A stretch of 8,432 bases of DNA from Desulfitobacterium sp. (GTDB taxonomy: Bacteria; Bacillota; Desulfitobacteriia; Desulfitobacteriales; Desulfitobacteriaceae). The notes under the pieces were generated by a model that was not told where the DNA came from, did no database searches, and was given only the letters and a program-made list of their open reading frames with translations. The DNA lies in assembly GCA_012799495.1 (NCBI GenBank), contig JAAZLD010000431.1:1-8432 (forward strand). The letters run 5' to 3'. Below are positions 1-7,088 of the stretch, piece after piece. Each line of letters opens with the position of its first letter. Position 1 is the stretch's first letter. Both the position numbers and the translations under genes were made by a program.

Positions 1-8
1 GTCTTATT

Positions 9-86
9 GATAGTTGTGGTAACTTCAATATAACATGAAATTCACATGGCGTATTTTTTTAGTTAGCGGTGGCTAACTTCATTATA
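9..86. repeat. degenerate direct repeat pair, each copy with a small dyad
   Basis: Plus-strand copies at 9-32 and 62-86 align as TATA(A/T)TGAAGTTA(G)CCAC on the minus strand, followed by a shared CTA. They differ by a few substitutions and one or two indels. The 62-86 copy carries a 7-bp stem (AGTTAGC/GCTAACT, 61-78), and the other copy keeps only its outer AGTT/AACT part. I cannot say what it is: a small duplication, a pair of protein-binding sites, or chance in AT-rich DNA. Confidence 0.3.
59..82 (-). other. possible seven-codon micro-ORF (MKLATAN) with a Shine-Dalgarno sequence
   Basis: On the minus strand an ATG at 82 is preceded, after 8 nt, by AGGTGG (91-96) and followed by six sense codons and TAA, giving MKLATAN. 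The coding part nearly coincides with a 7-bp hairpin at 61-78 (AGTTAGC, loop of 4, GCTAACT). It could be a leader peptide for a gene beyond the window edge or a remnant. With so few codons, chance is a serious alternative, and I see no good promoter for it. Confidence 0.2.
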
Positions 87-121
87 AAATCCACCTGTAA
101 TGAAAGTATTAAATAGAAATA

Positions 122-166
122 AGATAGATACTATGTAAGAAGTTTTTTCTTACTCAGTATCTATCT
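122..166 (-). terminator. probable rnj terminator hairpin, possibly bidirectional
   Basis: AGATAGATACT (122-132) pairs perfectly with AGTATCTATCT (156-166). After a 2x2 internal loop the stem continues as GTAAGAA (135-141) with TTCTTAC (147-153) around a 5-nt loop, for 18 bp in all. On the minus strand it is followed by a U-rich stretch (UUAUUUCUAUUU), about 100 nt beyond the rnj stop. On the plus strand six T residues (172-177) lie 5 nt past the stem, so it could also end a convergent plus-strand transcript from left of the window. Confidence 0.65.
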
Positions 167-233
167 ATATGTTTTTTGCAACTATTAATTATTCGAGCTT
201 CTTATAAAGTAATCCATTAAATATTCTCATTAG

Positions 234-250
234 ATTTCAGAGTCTGAAAT
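234..250. repeat. short inverted repeat just after the rnj stop
   Basis: ATTTCAGA (234-241) and TCTGAAAT (243-250) form a perfect 8-bp dyad around one central base, 13 nt past the rnj stop codon. No U-tract follows on the minus strand, so it is not a standard terminator. It may help stabilise the 3' end of the rnj mRNA. Confidence 0.35.
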
Positions 251-263
251 TAATGAAAACCTT

Positions 264-1928
264 CTATTCAACTTCTTGGATAATAGGCAAGATCATTGGA
301 CGTCTTCTTGTTTTCTCATAGAAATGCTTACTCAAGACCTCACGTACTTGACCTTTAAGAACAGCCCATTCTGTTACACGATTTTCTTTAAGTCGATTCA
401 TAGTTTGTCTTACTTTATCTTTAGCTTCTTCCAACAAACTTTCAGATTCTCTTACATAAACAAAGCCTCTAGTTACTACATCAGGACCTGCCACAATAGC
501 TCCTGAAGAACGACTTATAGTCATTACTACGATAAGTATTCCATCCTGAGATAGTTGTTTCCGATCCCTCAAAACAATATTTCCTACATCGCCCACACCT
601 AAGCCATCAATAAGCACTTTTCCAGCAGGTACCTTTCCAGCAATACTGGCACCTTTCTTAGTAAACTCAATTATAGTACCATTATCTGCTACAAAAGTAT
701 TTTCCCTGGGGATTCCCAAAGTTTCAGCTAGTTTGGCATGCTTGATTAGCATTCGGTACTCTCCGTGAACTGGGATAAAGTATTTAGGTCTAACCATATT
801 AAGCATTAGTTTTAATTCTTCTTGACTAGCATGACCAGAAACATGCATACCTTGAAATGATTCATAAATTACATTGGCACCTAATTTAAATAATAAATCG
901 ATTGTTCTTGACACTGATTTTTCATTTCCAGGAATAGGATTAGCCGATATAATAACTGTGTCTCCAGGCTGTATTTCTATACGACGGTGATCGTTCATGG
1001 CCATACGAGTCAAAGCAGACATAGGCTCTCCCTGACTACCAGTTGTTAGAATACAGGCTTGATTACTTGGTAAATTTACAACTTCATCTACTTCCACTAA
1101 TGTACCTGGAGGGATATCTAAGTACCCTAATTCCGAAGAAATAGCCACAGTGTTAATCATGCTCCGTCCCACCACTGCAACTTTTCGGTTTGTCTGGTAA
1201 GCAGCAGTAAATACCTGCTGTAGTCGATGAACATTTGTCGCAAAGCTAGCAATGATTATCCTATCCTTTGCGGCTTTAAAAGCTTCTTCAAACATCCGGC
1301 CAACACTACTTTCAGACTCTGTAAACCCAGGTCTTTCCACATTAGTGCTGTCCGACATTAAACACAGAACACCTTTATCACCTAGCTCTGCAAATTTGTG
1401 AATATCTAATTTTTCCCCTGTTACTGGGGTATGATCAAACTTGAAGTCACCGGTATGAACTATTATCCCTAAGGGTGTGTGTACAGCTATGGCCACAGCA
1501 TCAGGTATACTATGATTTACTCTCAGGAATTCAACTCTAAATGGACCAACCTTGATTGAGTCCCGAGGTTGTACTACTGTAGCTTTAATATTGCTGAGAT
1601 TCCCTTCTTTAAGCTTAGATTGAATCAATCCTAAGGTTAATCTTGTAGCAAAAATAGGTACGTTAACATCCTTCAATAGATAAGGTAATGCACCGATATG
1701 ATCCTCGTGACCATGGGTTATGAAAATTCCTCTGAGCATATCCTTATTTTCCATCAGGTAAGAATAATCAGGAATTACGATATCAATCCCTAACATCTCA
1801 TCCTCAGGAAAAGCCATACCCGCATCGATGAGGATCATTTGATTATTATACCGAATGACGGTCATGTTTTTTCCGATCTCGCCTAATCCTCCTAGGGGTA
1901 TGATTTGTAGTTTTTGTCTATTAGGCAA
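264..1928 (-). CDS. rnj: ribonuclease J (metallo-beta-lactamase/beta-CASP family)
   Basis: RNase J is a zinc-dependent 5'-to-3' exonuclease and endonuclease of Gram-positive mRNA decay and rRNA maturation, acting in the cytoplasm. The 554-aa product matches the usual size of about 555. Visible motifs are HGHEDH (72-77), NHSIPDA (138-144), HTGDFKFD (158-165, Asp161), SGHAS (364-368) and PVHGEYRM (386-393), so the zinc-binding catalytic set is complete. The beta-CASP domain lies between the two halves of the lactamase fold and the small C-terminal domain occupies roughly the last 100 residues. The chosen start is TTG at 1928, 7 nt behind GGTGGAGGTG; it places LGGLGEIGKN at residues 12-21. An in-frame extension to GTG at 2045 exists but lacks a Shine-Dalgarno sequence and family similarity. 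It sits where B. subtilis has rnjB, but position alone does not separate J1 from J2. A terminator precedes it and it has its own promoter. Confidence 0.96.
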   Translation of the reverse strand: MPNRQKLQIIPLGGLGEIGKNMTVIRYNNQMILIDAGMAFPEDEMLGIDIVIPDYSYLMENKDMLRGIFITHGHEDHIGALPYLLKDVNVPIFATRLTLGLIQSKLKEGNLSNIKATVVQPRDSIKVGPFRVEFLRVNHSIPDAVAIAVHTPLGIIVHTGDFKFDHTPVTGEKLDIHKFAELGDKGVLCLMSDSTNVERPGFTESESSVGRMFEEAFKAAKDRIIIASFATNVHRLQQVFTAAYQTNRKVAVVGRSMINTVAISSELGYLDIPPGTLVEVDEVVNLPSNQACILTTGSQGEPMSALTRMAMNDHRRIEIQPGDTVIISANPIPGNEKSVSRTIDLLFKLGANVIYESFQGMHVSGHASQEELKLMLNMVRPKYFIPVHGEYRMLIKHAKLAETLGIPRENTFVADNGTIIEFTKKGASIAGKVPAGKVLIDGLGVGDVGNIVLRDRKQLSQDGILIVVMTISRSSGAIVAGPDVVTRGFVYVRESESLLEEAKDKVRQTMNRLKENRVTEWAVLKGQVREVLSKHFYEKTRRRPMILPIIQEVE

Positions 1929-2118
1929 ATAATTGCACCTCCACCATATTTTTCCTCTCAATATAAATATTGTGCCTATTTTAAGGGTTTTACCCTTTTG
2001 TTTTCTACCAATTAAAAAAATGAAAACAAAAAACTCCCGAAACACCGAACAAATACAACGCCCACGGTATTTGCTAGTATTTCGTTACATCATTATGCAA
2101 TTCCCCGCACAATACAGT
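1929..2118 (-). promoter_or_regulatory. long rnj mRNA leader with complementary segments
   Basis: From the predicted transcription start near 2118 to the TTG start is about 190 nt. TATTGTGC at 2114-2107, only a few nt from the 5' end, is perfectly complementary to GCACAATA at 1975-1968 close to the ribosome-binding site. Between them are an AT-rich 10-bp inverted repeat (1996-2005 with 2022-2031) and a small AAGGGT/ACCCTT hairpin (1983-1997). No known riboswitch is recognised. The pairings are seen in the sequence; a regulatory role is inference. Confidence 0.4.
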
Positions 2119-2124
2119 CATCTT

Positions 2125-2153
2125 ATTATACATCTGAATGCTAGGAAATACAA
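2125..2153 (-). promoter_or_regulatory. sigma-A promoter of rnj
   Basis: On the minus strand TTGTAT (2148-2153) is followed by a 17-bp spacer and a perfect TATAAT (2125-2130), with TG immediately upstream of the -10 box. It lies just downstream of the dapA terminator, which fits rnj being a separate housekeeping transcription unit. The start of transcription would be near 2118. Confidence 0.8.
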
Positions 2154-2160
2154 GGGACGG

Positions 2161-2204
2161 AAAAAGCAGAAGTTACACTCATATGAGCATAACTTCTGCT
2201 TTTT
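2161..2204 (-). terminator. rho-independent terminator of the dap operon (bidirectional shape)
   Basis: AAAAAGCAGAAGTTA (2161-2175) is perfectly complementary to 2190-2204, giving a 15-bp stem. The 14-nt loop contains a further dyad, CTCATATGAG (2178-2187). On the minus strand the stem closes with UUUUU and begins about 30 nt after the dapA stop codon. The A/T symmetry would also let it work from the other strand. It separates the dap genes from rnj. Confidence 0.88.
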
Positions 2205-2236
2205 AAGTAAATATAATTGTTATTAAGAGAACTTTG

Positions 2237-3112
2237 TTATCCTTTTACCTTTTTATATGTTTCATCTAGAAAGGCCTTTTCTTCCGGAGTAGCAGGCGCT
2301 AAAGGTAATTTAACACCACCGGCATTGAGCCCGACTTTTTGTAAAAGGTATTTGATTGGAACAGGATTAGTAGTAACAAAAATCCCTTTGAAAAGAGGCA
2401 TAAGTTTGAGATGCCATTTTAAAGCTGTCTGGTGATCTCCAGCAAACCAGGCATCGATCATCTTTTTAATTTCATCTCCAACCACATGACCTGCTACACT
2501 TACGATCCCATCACAGCCTAATGCCAACATAGGTAGTGTTAAAGAGTCATCTCCACTATAGATCCTAAAGTCAGAGGGCAAGATTCCCTTTAATTCGCTA
2601 ACCTGATCCATAGAGCCTGCTGCTTCCTTGATGGAGGTAATATTCTTTATTTCACTCAGCCTTTTTACCGTTTCAGGCAAAAGGTTGATGGATGTTCTAC
2701 CTGGTATATTGTACAACATCACAGGTAAAGATGTACTTTCAGCTATAGCCCGAAAATGCTGATAAAGCCCTTCCTGAGAAGGCTTGTTGTAATAAGGAAC
2801 AACAGCCATCAACTCATCTACTCCAGCTCTTTCTGCCTCACGAGCAAGGGCAATACTACTTTCTGTACAATTTGTTCCTATACCGGCAATGACGGTAGCT
2901 TTATTTCCTACAGCTTCTTTTACAACACGAAAGAGTTGGATTTTATCTTCTGTAGAAATAGTAGGAGATTCGCCAGTAGTCCCACAAACAACAATCCCAT
3001 CATTACCATGTTCTGCTAAATATATTGCGAGCCGCTCCGCCTCAGTAAAGTTCACGTTGAATTCTTCATCCAATGGTGTAACCATTGCAGTCATAAGTCT
3101 ATTAACAGCCAT
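2237..3112 (-). CDS. dapA: 4-hydroxy-tetrahydrodipicolinate synthase
   Basis: DapA condenses aspartate semialdehyde with pyruvate, the first committed step to DAP/lysine and also the source of dipicolinate. The 291-aa product is full length for this TIM-barrel class I aldolase. It shows GTTGES (44-49, Thr45/Thr46), VVPYYNK (104-110, Tyr108), YNIPGRT (134-140, Tyr134 and Arg139) and the Schiff-base lysine in SIKEAAG (Lys162). By alignment to the E. coli enzyme, lysine-site residues His53, His56 and Glu84 correspond here to Thr54, Lys57 and Ser85. I therefore infer little or no feedback inhibition by lysine, as is usual in Gram-positives. The start is ATG behind TGGAGGAG with 8 nt spacing. It is the last gene of the run, 28 bp after dapG, and is followed by a strong terminator. 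Confidence 0.97.
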   Translation of the reverse strand: MAVNRLMTAMVTPLDEEFNVNFTEAERLAIYLAEHGNDGIVVCGTTGESPTISTEDKIQLFRVVKEAVGNKATVIAGIGTNCTESSIALAREAERAGVDELMAVVPYYNKPSQEGLYQHFRAIAESTSLPVMLYNIPGRTSINLLPETVKRLSEIKNITSIKEAAGSMDQVSELKGILPSDFRIYSGDDSLTLPMLALGCDGIVSVAGHVVGDEIKKMIDAWFAGDHQTALKWHLKLMPLFKGIFVTTNPVPIKYLLQKVGLNAGGVKLPLAPATPEEKAFLDETYKKVKG

Positions 3113-3140
3113 AATATCAACTCCTCCAAATTATCCTCCC

Positions 3141-4367
3141 TTATATTCCTAGTTGGAATTTTTTATGGAGGGCTTGCACTGCCGGAACCATATGTTCCTT
3201 CTTGACAAGAACCCATATTGTAGTATGAGAGTCCGCAGACTGCAAAATTCCCACACCAGCGTCAGATAAGGCTTCCACTATATTAGCCATTACACCAGGC
3301 ACACCGGCAATTCCAGCTCCAACTACAGAGACCTTTGCACAGCCTGGCACTGCTTTAGGTTGAAAGCCCATATTTATTAAGATATCAAGGGCTTTTTGTG
3401 CTAACCCATCAGGTACTGTGTAAAATACACAATCCTGCTGAACACTGATAAAGTCAACACTTATATCAGACAAAGCCATACCTTTAAAAATTTGCTTATT
3501 TGCCTGAAGTTGAGCATCCATCCCATGGGTTGATACTTGAATTTGGGTTATATTTGCAGTATGAGCAATCCCCGTTATGAGTCGATCCCCAGTAATATCC
3601 GTTCCCGCTTTCATATCCCCTTGTAAACTAGTAACTAATGTTCCAGGTGCATCGGAAAAAGGGGATTTTATCCAAATAGGTATATTTTTTTGCATAGCAA
3701 TTTCCACTGCCCGGGGATGTATCACCTTAGCCCCTTGGTGAGCAAGATGGCAAATCTCATTATAAGTCACTACGTCCAAGATTCGGACATCCTCTACTAT
3801 TCGAGGGTCAGCGGTCATGATCCCTTCAACATCCGTATATATGTCTATAGCTTCAGCATTTAAAGCTACCCCTAAAGCAGCTGCCGTGGTGTCACTTCCA
3901 CCGCGACCTAAAGTAGTAATTTGGCCTTTTTCGGAAATTCCCTGAAAACCAGTAACCACTACGATTTGGGATTTATGAAGATGTTCCAGGATATTCTTAG
4001 GTTCTACCCGGGTTATTCGGGCATCACCATAGGATTCATTTGTAATGATCCCTGCTTGACCACCTGTTAATAATACAGCCTCGAAGCCCCTTTTCTTAAG
4101 AGTGCTAGTTAGAATAACACCGGAAATTACTTCTCCACAACTAAGTAAAAGATCCATTTCCCGTTTTGGAGCATCTGCAGTAATGCTTTGAACTAAATTA
4201 ATTAATGTATCAGTAGCATAGGGGTCACCAGTTCGACCTATAGCGGAAATAACTACTACTGGTGCGTAACCATCTTTTACTGCTTCCATAATTTTTTTAA
4301 CTACTTGTTCTCGTCTGTCATTATTTGCTAAAGAGGTTCCTCCAAATTTTTGCACCAAAATACGCAA
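3141..4367 (-). CDS. dapG: aspartokinase, DapG type (monofunctional, two ACT domains)
   Basis: It phosphorylates aspartate, the entry step of the aspartate pathway. The 408-aa product has the kinase domain first, with KFGGTS (7-12), SCGE (76-79), GRGGSDTTA (154-162) and YTDVEGI...DPR (177-189). Two C-terminal ACT domains follow at about 265-335 and 345-405, the second with VGAGIAGVPGV and SADSHTTIWVLV. Similarity along its length to the B. subtilis DapG isozyme, which is feedback-inhibited by meso-DAP, supports the DapG call; inhibition by DAP rather than lysine is inferred, not seen. It lies between asd and dapA, as in Bacillus. The start is TTG at 4367 with AGGGGG 7 nt upstream, and no room remains for another start because KFGGTS begins at residue 7. 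Confidence 0.93.
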   Translation of the reverse strand: MRILVQKFGGTSLANNDRREQVVKKIMEAVKDGYAPVVVISAIGRTGDPYATDTLINLVQSITADAPKREMDLLLSCGEVISGVILTSTLKKRGFEAVLLTGGQAGIITNESYGDARITRVEPKNILEHLHKSQIVVVTGFQGISEKGQITTLGRGGSDTTAAALGVALNAEAIDIYTDVEGIMTADPRIVEDVRILDVVTYNEICHLAHQGAKVIHPRAVEIAMQKNIPIWIKSPFSDAPGTLVTSLQGDMKAGTDITGDRLITGIAHTANITQIQVSTHGMDAQLQANKQIFKGMALSDISVDFISVQQDCVFYTVPDGLAQKALDILINMGFQPKAVPGCAKVSVVGAGIAGVPGVMANIVEALSDAGVGILQSADSHTTIWVLVKKEHMVPAVQALHKKFQLGI

Positions 4368-4376
4368 TATAATTCC

Positions 4377-4401
4377 CCCTGTAGTCCTTTTGGATTTAGG
4401 G
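4377..4401 (-). promoter_or_regulatory. weak hairpin that could cover the dapG ribosome-binding site
   Basis: On the minus strand CCCT (4401-4398) can pair with AGGG (4380-4377) of the dapG Shine-Dalgarno sequence, with an inner TCC/GGA pair (4394-4392 with 4387-4385) and an unpaired stretch between. Only seven base pairs in two short blocks form, so stability is doubtful. Confidence 0.2.
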
Positions 4402-4417
4402 CTTCCTCTAATATCTA

Positions 4418-4448
4418 ACTATAACATGAATTATCTATGTTTTATCAA
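4418..4448 (-). promoter_or_regulatory. possible weak internal promoter before dapG
   Basis: In the 88-bp asd-dapG gap, TTGATA (4443-4448) and TATAGT (4418-4423) each match sigma-A hexamers at five of six positions. The 19-bp spacer is longer than the usual 17, so this is a tentative call. It would let dapG and dapA be expressed apart from the sporulation genes. Confidence 0.25.
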
Positions 4449-4455
4449 AGGCTAT

Positions 4456-5451
4456 TTATTTATCTAGTAATAATTCGGCAATTTGGACAGTGTTAGTAGC
4501 AGCTCCTTTACGAATCTGATCTCCTACAACCCACATATTTAGACCATTTTCTATGGATAGATCCTTACGGATACGCCCAATAAAAATCTCGTCCTTATCA
4601 GATGTAAACAACGGCATGGGGTAAGTATCTGTAGCAGGGTTATCCTCCACTATCACACCGGGAGCCTTAGCTAAGGTAGCCTTTACTTCTTCAATATCTA
4701 CATTACGAATTGTTTCGATATTGATAGATTCTGAATGGCTTCTGAAAACAGGAACCCGGACAGTGGTGGCAGTAATGGCCATCTTTTCATCATGGAAGAT
4801 TTTTTTGGTTTCTCTTACCATTTTCCATTCTTCTTTAGTATAATCTCCTTCCTCGAAGACATCAATGCGAGGAATAAGGTTAAAGGCTATTTGGTAAGGG
4901 AAAGTTTCCTTTTCCAATTCTTCTCCTTTTGCCCAAGCGCGGACCTGGGATTCAAGTTCTTCAATTCCTGCGACACCTGCTCCTGAAACCGCTTGATAGG
5001 TAGAAACTACTACTCGCTTGATTCCTAATAAGTCTTGAATGGGTTTTAAGGCAACAGCCATGATAATGGTGGAACAGTTTGGATTAGATATAATCCCTTT
5101 ATGCCATTTTGCATCTTCAGGGTTTACTTCCGGAACTATTAAGGGAACATCAGGATCAAGACGATATGCACTACTATTATCAATAACTACTGCTCCACTC
5201 TTTACTGCTGAAGGAGCATATTCTGTGCTAGATGATCCTCCTGCAAATAAAGCAATATCAATTCCTTTAAAGCTATCATGAGTGGTTTCTTGTACCTCGA
5301 TTTCCCTTCCTTGCCATTCAATAATTCTGCCTGCAGAACGTTTAGTAGCTAAGAGACGCAGTTCGTCAATGGGAAAGTTTCTTTCTGCAAAAATATTTAA
5401 GATTTCTTGTCCAACAGCACCGGTAGCTCCGACAATTGCAACATTTGGCAT
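4456..5451 (-). CDS. asd: aspartate-semialdehyde dehydrogenase
   Basis: Asd reduces aspartyl phosphate to aspartate semialdehyde with NADPH, the branch intermediate for lysine/DAP, threonine, methionine and dipicolinate. The 331-aa product is full length. The N-terminal Rossmann motif is GATGAVG (8-14). The catalytic cysteine is in SNPNCST (Cys126), the active-site glutamine in TYQAVSGAG (Gln153), and the conserved histidine in VPVFRSHSE (His239). The C-terminal NMWVVGDQIRKGAATN segment closes the cofactor site. ATG at 5451 follows AAGGAGG at 7 nt. Its Shine-Dalgarno sequence directly follows a short palindrome (TATCCGGATA, 5465-5474), and a larger stem-loop lies between it and dpaB. It sits between the dipicolinate genes and dapG, supplying the substrate of DapA. 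Confidence 0.97.
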   Translation of the reverse strand: MPNVAIVGATGAVGQEILNIFAERNFPIDELRLLATKRSAGRIIEWQGREIEVQETTHDSFKGIDIALFAGGSSSTEYAPSAVKSGAVVIDNSSAYRLDPDVPLIVPEVNPEDAKWHKGIISNPNCSTIIMAVALKPIQDLLGIKRVVVSTYQAVSGAGVAGIEELESQVRAWAKGEELEKETFPYQIAFNLIPRIDVFEEGDYTKEEWKMVRETKKIFHDEKMAITATTVRVPVFRSHSESINIETIRNVDIEEVKATLAKAPGVIVEDNPATDTYPMPLFTSDKDEIFIGRIRKDLSIENGLNMWVVGDQIRKGAATNTVQIAELLLDK

Positions 5452-5464
5452 AGTTATTCCTCCT

Positions 5465-5513
5465 TATCCGGATATGTGAATATGGTGCTAGCACTTAGCA
5501 AAGCACCATATTC
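5465..5513 (-). other. dpaB-asd intergenic stem-loops
   Basis: GAATATGGTGCT (5478-5489) pairs perfectly with AGCACCATATTC (5502-5513) over 12 bp with a 12-nt loop. A competing 10-bp palindrome, GTGCTAGCAC (5485-5494), shares half of that stem. A second palindrome, TATCCGGATA (5465-5474), abuts the asd Shine-Dalgarno sequence. No U-tract follows on the coding strand, so this does not look like an ordinary terminator. RNA processing or protection of the asd mRNA end is more likely. Confidence 0.6.
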
Positions 5514-5528
5514 TTATCCAACTACTTT

Positions 5529-6116
5529 TTAATGATAGTCAACCAAGATAGGTTGAATTTGCTTTCCTTCACACGCTAACAAGGTGGTTTCAGGAATTTT
5601 ATCCATATGGGCTACTAATGAATTCGCTTTCGATATAGGACTATCCTGCCCAAATGGAACGAGATATATATTTTTCGTACATAAGAGAGTCCCGATATTC
5701 CGGGCATTAAGACCCAACCCGTCATTAGTAGAGATAGCAACTACTAATGGTTGCTGATTACGTAAGTGAGCTTTTGCTGCCATTAGCACAGGGGTATCAG
5801 TGATACCATTAGCAAGTTTGGCCAAGGTATTCCCTGTACAGGGAGCGATAACTAGGCAATCAAACTTCTTTTGTGGTCCTATAGGTTCTGCATCAGGTAT
5901 GGTCTTGATAACTTTTTTCTGGGTTAGCTCTTCAAATTTTTGCTTCCAATCTTCTGCCTTACCAAAACGAGTATCCATTGTATCTACGGAATAAGAGATA
6001 ATAGGGGTCAGGTCTGCACCTGCTTGCACCATTTTTTCCATTACTTGGGTAATTTCATGTAAGGTACAGTGGGAACCAGTTATAGCAAATCCAATCTTTA
6101 ACCCGTCGAAATTCAT
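5529..6116 (-). CDS. dpaB: dipicolinate synthase subunit B (SpoVFB)
   Basis: With DpaA it oxidises the DapA product to dipicolinic acid in the mother cell during late sporulation; the acid is then moved into the spore core. The 195-aa product has a flavoprotein-like Rossmann fold: ITGSHC (12-17), AEPIGP (76-81), VIAPCTGNT (89-97), DTPVLMAAKAHLRN (107-120), STNDGLGLNARN (129-140) and FGQD (155-158). These match B. subtilis SpoVFB closely. The start is ATG at 6116, preceded by TGGAGGTGA, giving a 16-bp gap from the dpaA stop. A longer in-frame ORF from 6158 lies inside dpaA, has no Shine-Dalgarno sequence and adds 14 non-conserved residues. Close spacing after dpaA implies cotranscription and equal supply of both subunits. 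Confidence 0.95.
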   Translation of the reverse strand: MNFDGLKIGFAITGSHCTLHEITQVMEKMVQAGADLTPIISYSVDTMDTRFGKAEDWKQKFEELTQKKVIKTIPDAEPIGPQKKFDCLVIAPCTGNTLAKLANGITDTPVLMAAKAHLRNQQPLVVAISTNDGLGLNARNIGTLLCTKNIYLVPFGQDSPISKANSLVAHMDKIPETTLLACEGKQIQPILVDYH

Positions 6117-6132
6117 ACCTTCGTCACCTCCA

Positions 6133-7047
6133 CTATTCTTCTGGAGTAAGATGATCATTTGTGGTCAAGTGGCGAAGAATGAGTTGCGGGTAGATTTGAG
6201 CAAGAATCTTCCCTGCTGTTTTAGGTGCAACCTTACCGGGTAAGCCAGGTGCTAGCAAAGCCCTTATCCCTAAGGACTTAGCATAGTCAAAATCCATACC
6301 CCCCGGACTAGATGCAATATCAATTATAATAGCATCTTTGTTCATTTGATCTAGCATAGTTTTGTCAAGGATCAGTTTGGGTACAGTATTGAAGATAAAT
6401 TCCGCTTGCTGGATCTTTTCTTCTAATTCTCCAAAATGAAGAACATTAATACCCATTTCCAGACCTCGCGCTAAATCTTCAGGTCGCCGGGCAACTCCCG
6501 TCACGGAAGCGCCGATGCCATTTAGCATTCGGGCCAGAGTCCAACCGCATCTTCCTAGACCTAGTACAAAGCTCTGACTGCCATGGATAGTTATTTCAGA
6601 AACTTCCATAGCCATTTGAATTGCTCCCTCTGCTGAGGGTATAGAGTTCAGTATAGCTACCTGGTCTAGGTTGGCTACCTCTATGATTGGTATTTCTAGC
6701 ATTTTCGCAGCTGATTTTAGCGCTGGTCGTGCCCAACCAATGAATAAGGGAACATTAGGTTTAACCATTTTTAGCAGTTCTTGGTTTAAGACAATAGTTG
6801 AGTCTGTGTATTTTCCTCTGACTACCCCACTTTCATCAGTGCCATACATAGGAAATAGTAAAGCATCTGCCTTTCCTATAACTTCCATAGGTGAGGATAA
6901 AAGTTCTACCCCATCCATAGAAGGTGCTTTTTCAAAGCCGACACCGATTATGTAGGCACCCTGCTTTTGCAGTTCCCTAATCATATAAATTTCTCGGTCA
7001 TCCCCTCCTATAACAGCTAGTCGAATTCCAGCTAAACCCGCACTCAT
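6133..7047 (-). CDS. dpaA: dipicolinate synthase subunit A (SpoVFA)
   Basis: This is the NAD(P)-binding subunit of dipicolinate synthase, which draws on the same intermediate that DapB reduces. The 304-aa product is close to the 297 aa of B. subtilis SpoVFA. It has an N-terminal domain (VIGGDDREIYMI at 12-23; GWARPAL at 104-110) and a C-terminal Rossmann domain beginning SFVLGLGRCGWTLA (159-172) with the GxGxxG-type loop at 163-168. The conserved segments DIASSPGG (243-250) and PGLPGKVAPKTAG (267-279) follow. ATG at 7047 has GGGGG 7 nt upstream. It opens the sporulation pair; a sigma-K-like promoter lies in the 85-bp gap after dapB. No catalytic metal motif is evident, as expected for the family. 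Confidence 0.95.
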   Translation of the reverse strand: MSAGLAGIRLAVIGGDDREIYMIRELQKQGAYIIGVGFEKAPSMDGVELLSSPMEVIGKADALLFPMYGTDESGVVRGKYTDSTIVLNQELLKMVKPNVPLFIGWARPALKSAAKMLEIPIIEVANLDQVAILNSIPSAEGAIQMAMEVSEITIHGSQSFVLGLGRCGWTLARMLNGIGASVTGVARRPEDLARGLEMGINVLHFGELEEKIQQAEFIFNTVPKLILDKTMLDQMNKDAIIIDIASSPGGMDFDYAKSLGIRALLAPGLPGKVAPKTAGKILAQIYPQLILRHLTTNDHLTPEE

Positions 7048-7088
7048 CTTGAAGCCCCCTTTTGAGACTGTGTCCCATGACTACTATT

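Noticed and set aside
61..78. Hairpin AGTTAGC/GCTAACT read as a terminator
   Set aside because: The T-run lies upstream of the stem on the plus strand and appears as an A-run after it on the minus strand, so neither direction gives a U-tract.
276..506. Plus-strand ORFs opposite the genes (for example 276-506, 2756-3019, 2889-3152, 4735-4986, 6671-6955)
   Set aside because: Antisense to well-conserved genes, with no recognisable domain; they are shadows of the coding strand.
1929..2045. 39-codon in-frame N-terminal extension of rnj from GTG at 2045
   Set aside because: No Shine-Dalgarno sequence; the extension is basic/hydrophobic and unlike RNase J; TTG at 1928 has a strong site and gives the family length.
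1933..2226. Plus-strand 97-codon ORF across the rnj-dapA gap
   Set aside because: It runs through the rnj promoter and the dap terminator, has low-complexity composition and resembles no family.
4425..4445. Sigma-K site (CATAGATAA) before dapG
   Set aside because: The -10 departs from CATAnnnTA and there is no AC-type -35 at 16-17 bp.
6117..6158. Longer dpaB starting at ATG 6158
   Set aside because: It overlaps dpaA, lacks a ribosome-binding site and adds residues absent from SpoVFB; ATG at 6116 has TGGAGGTGA.
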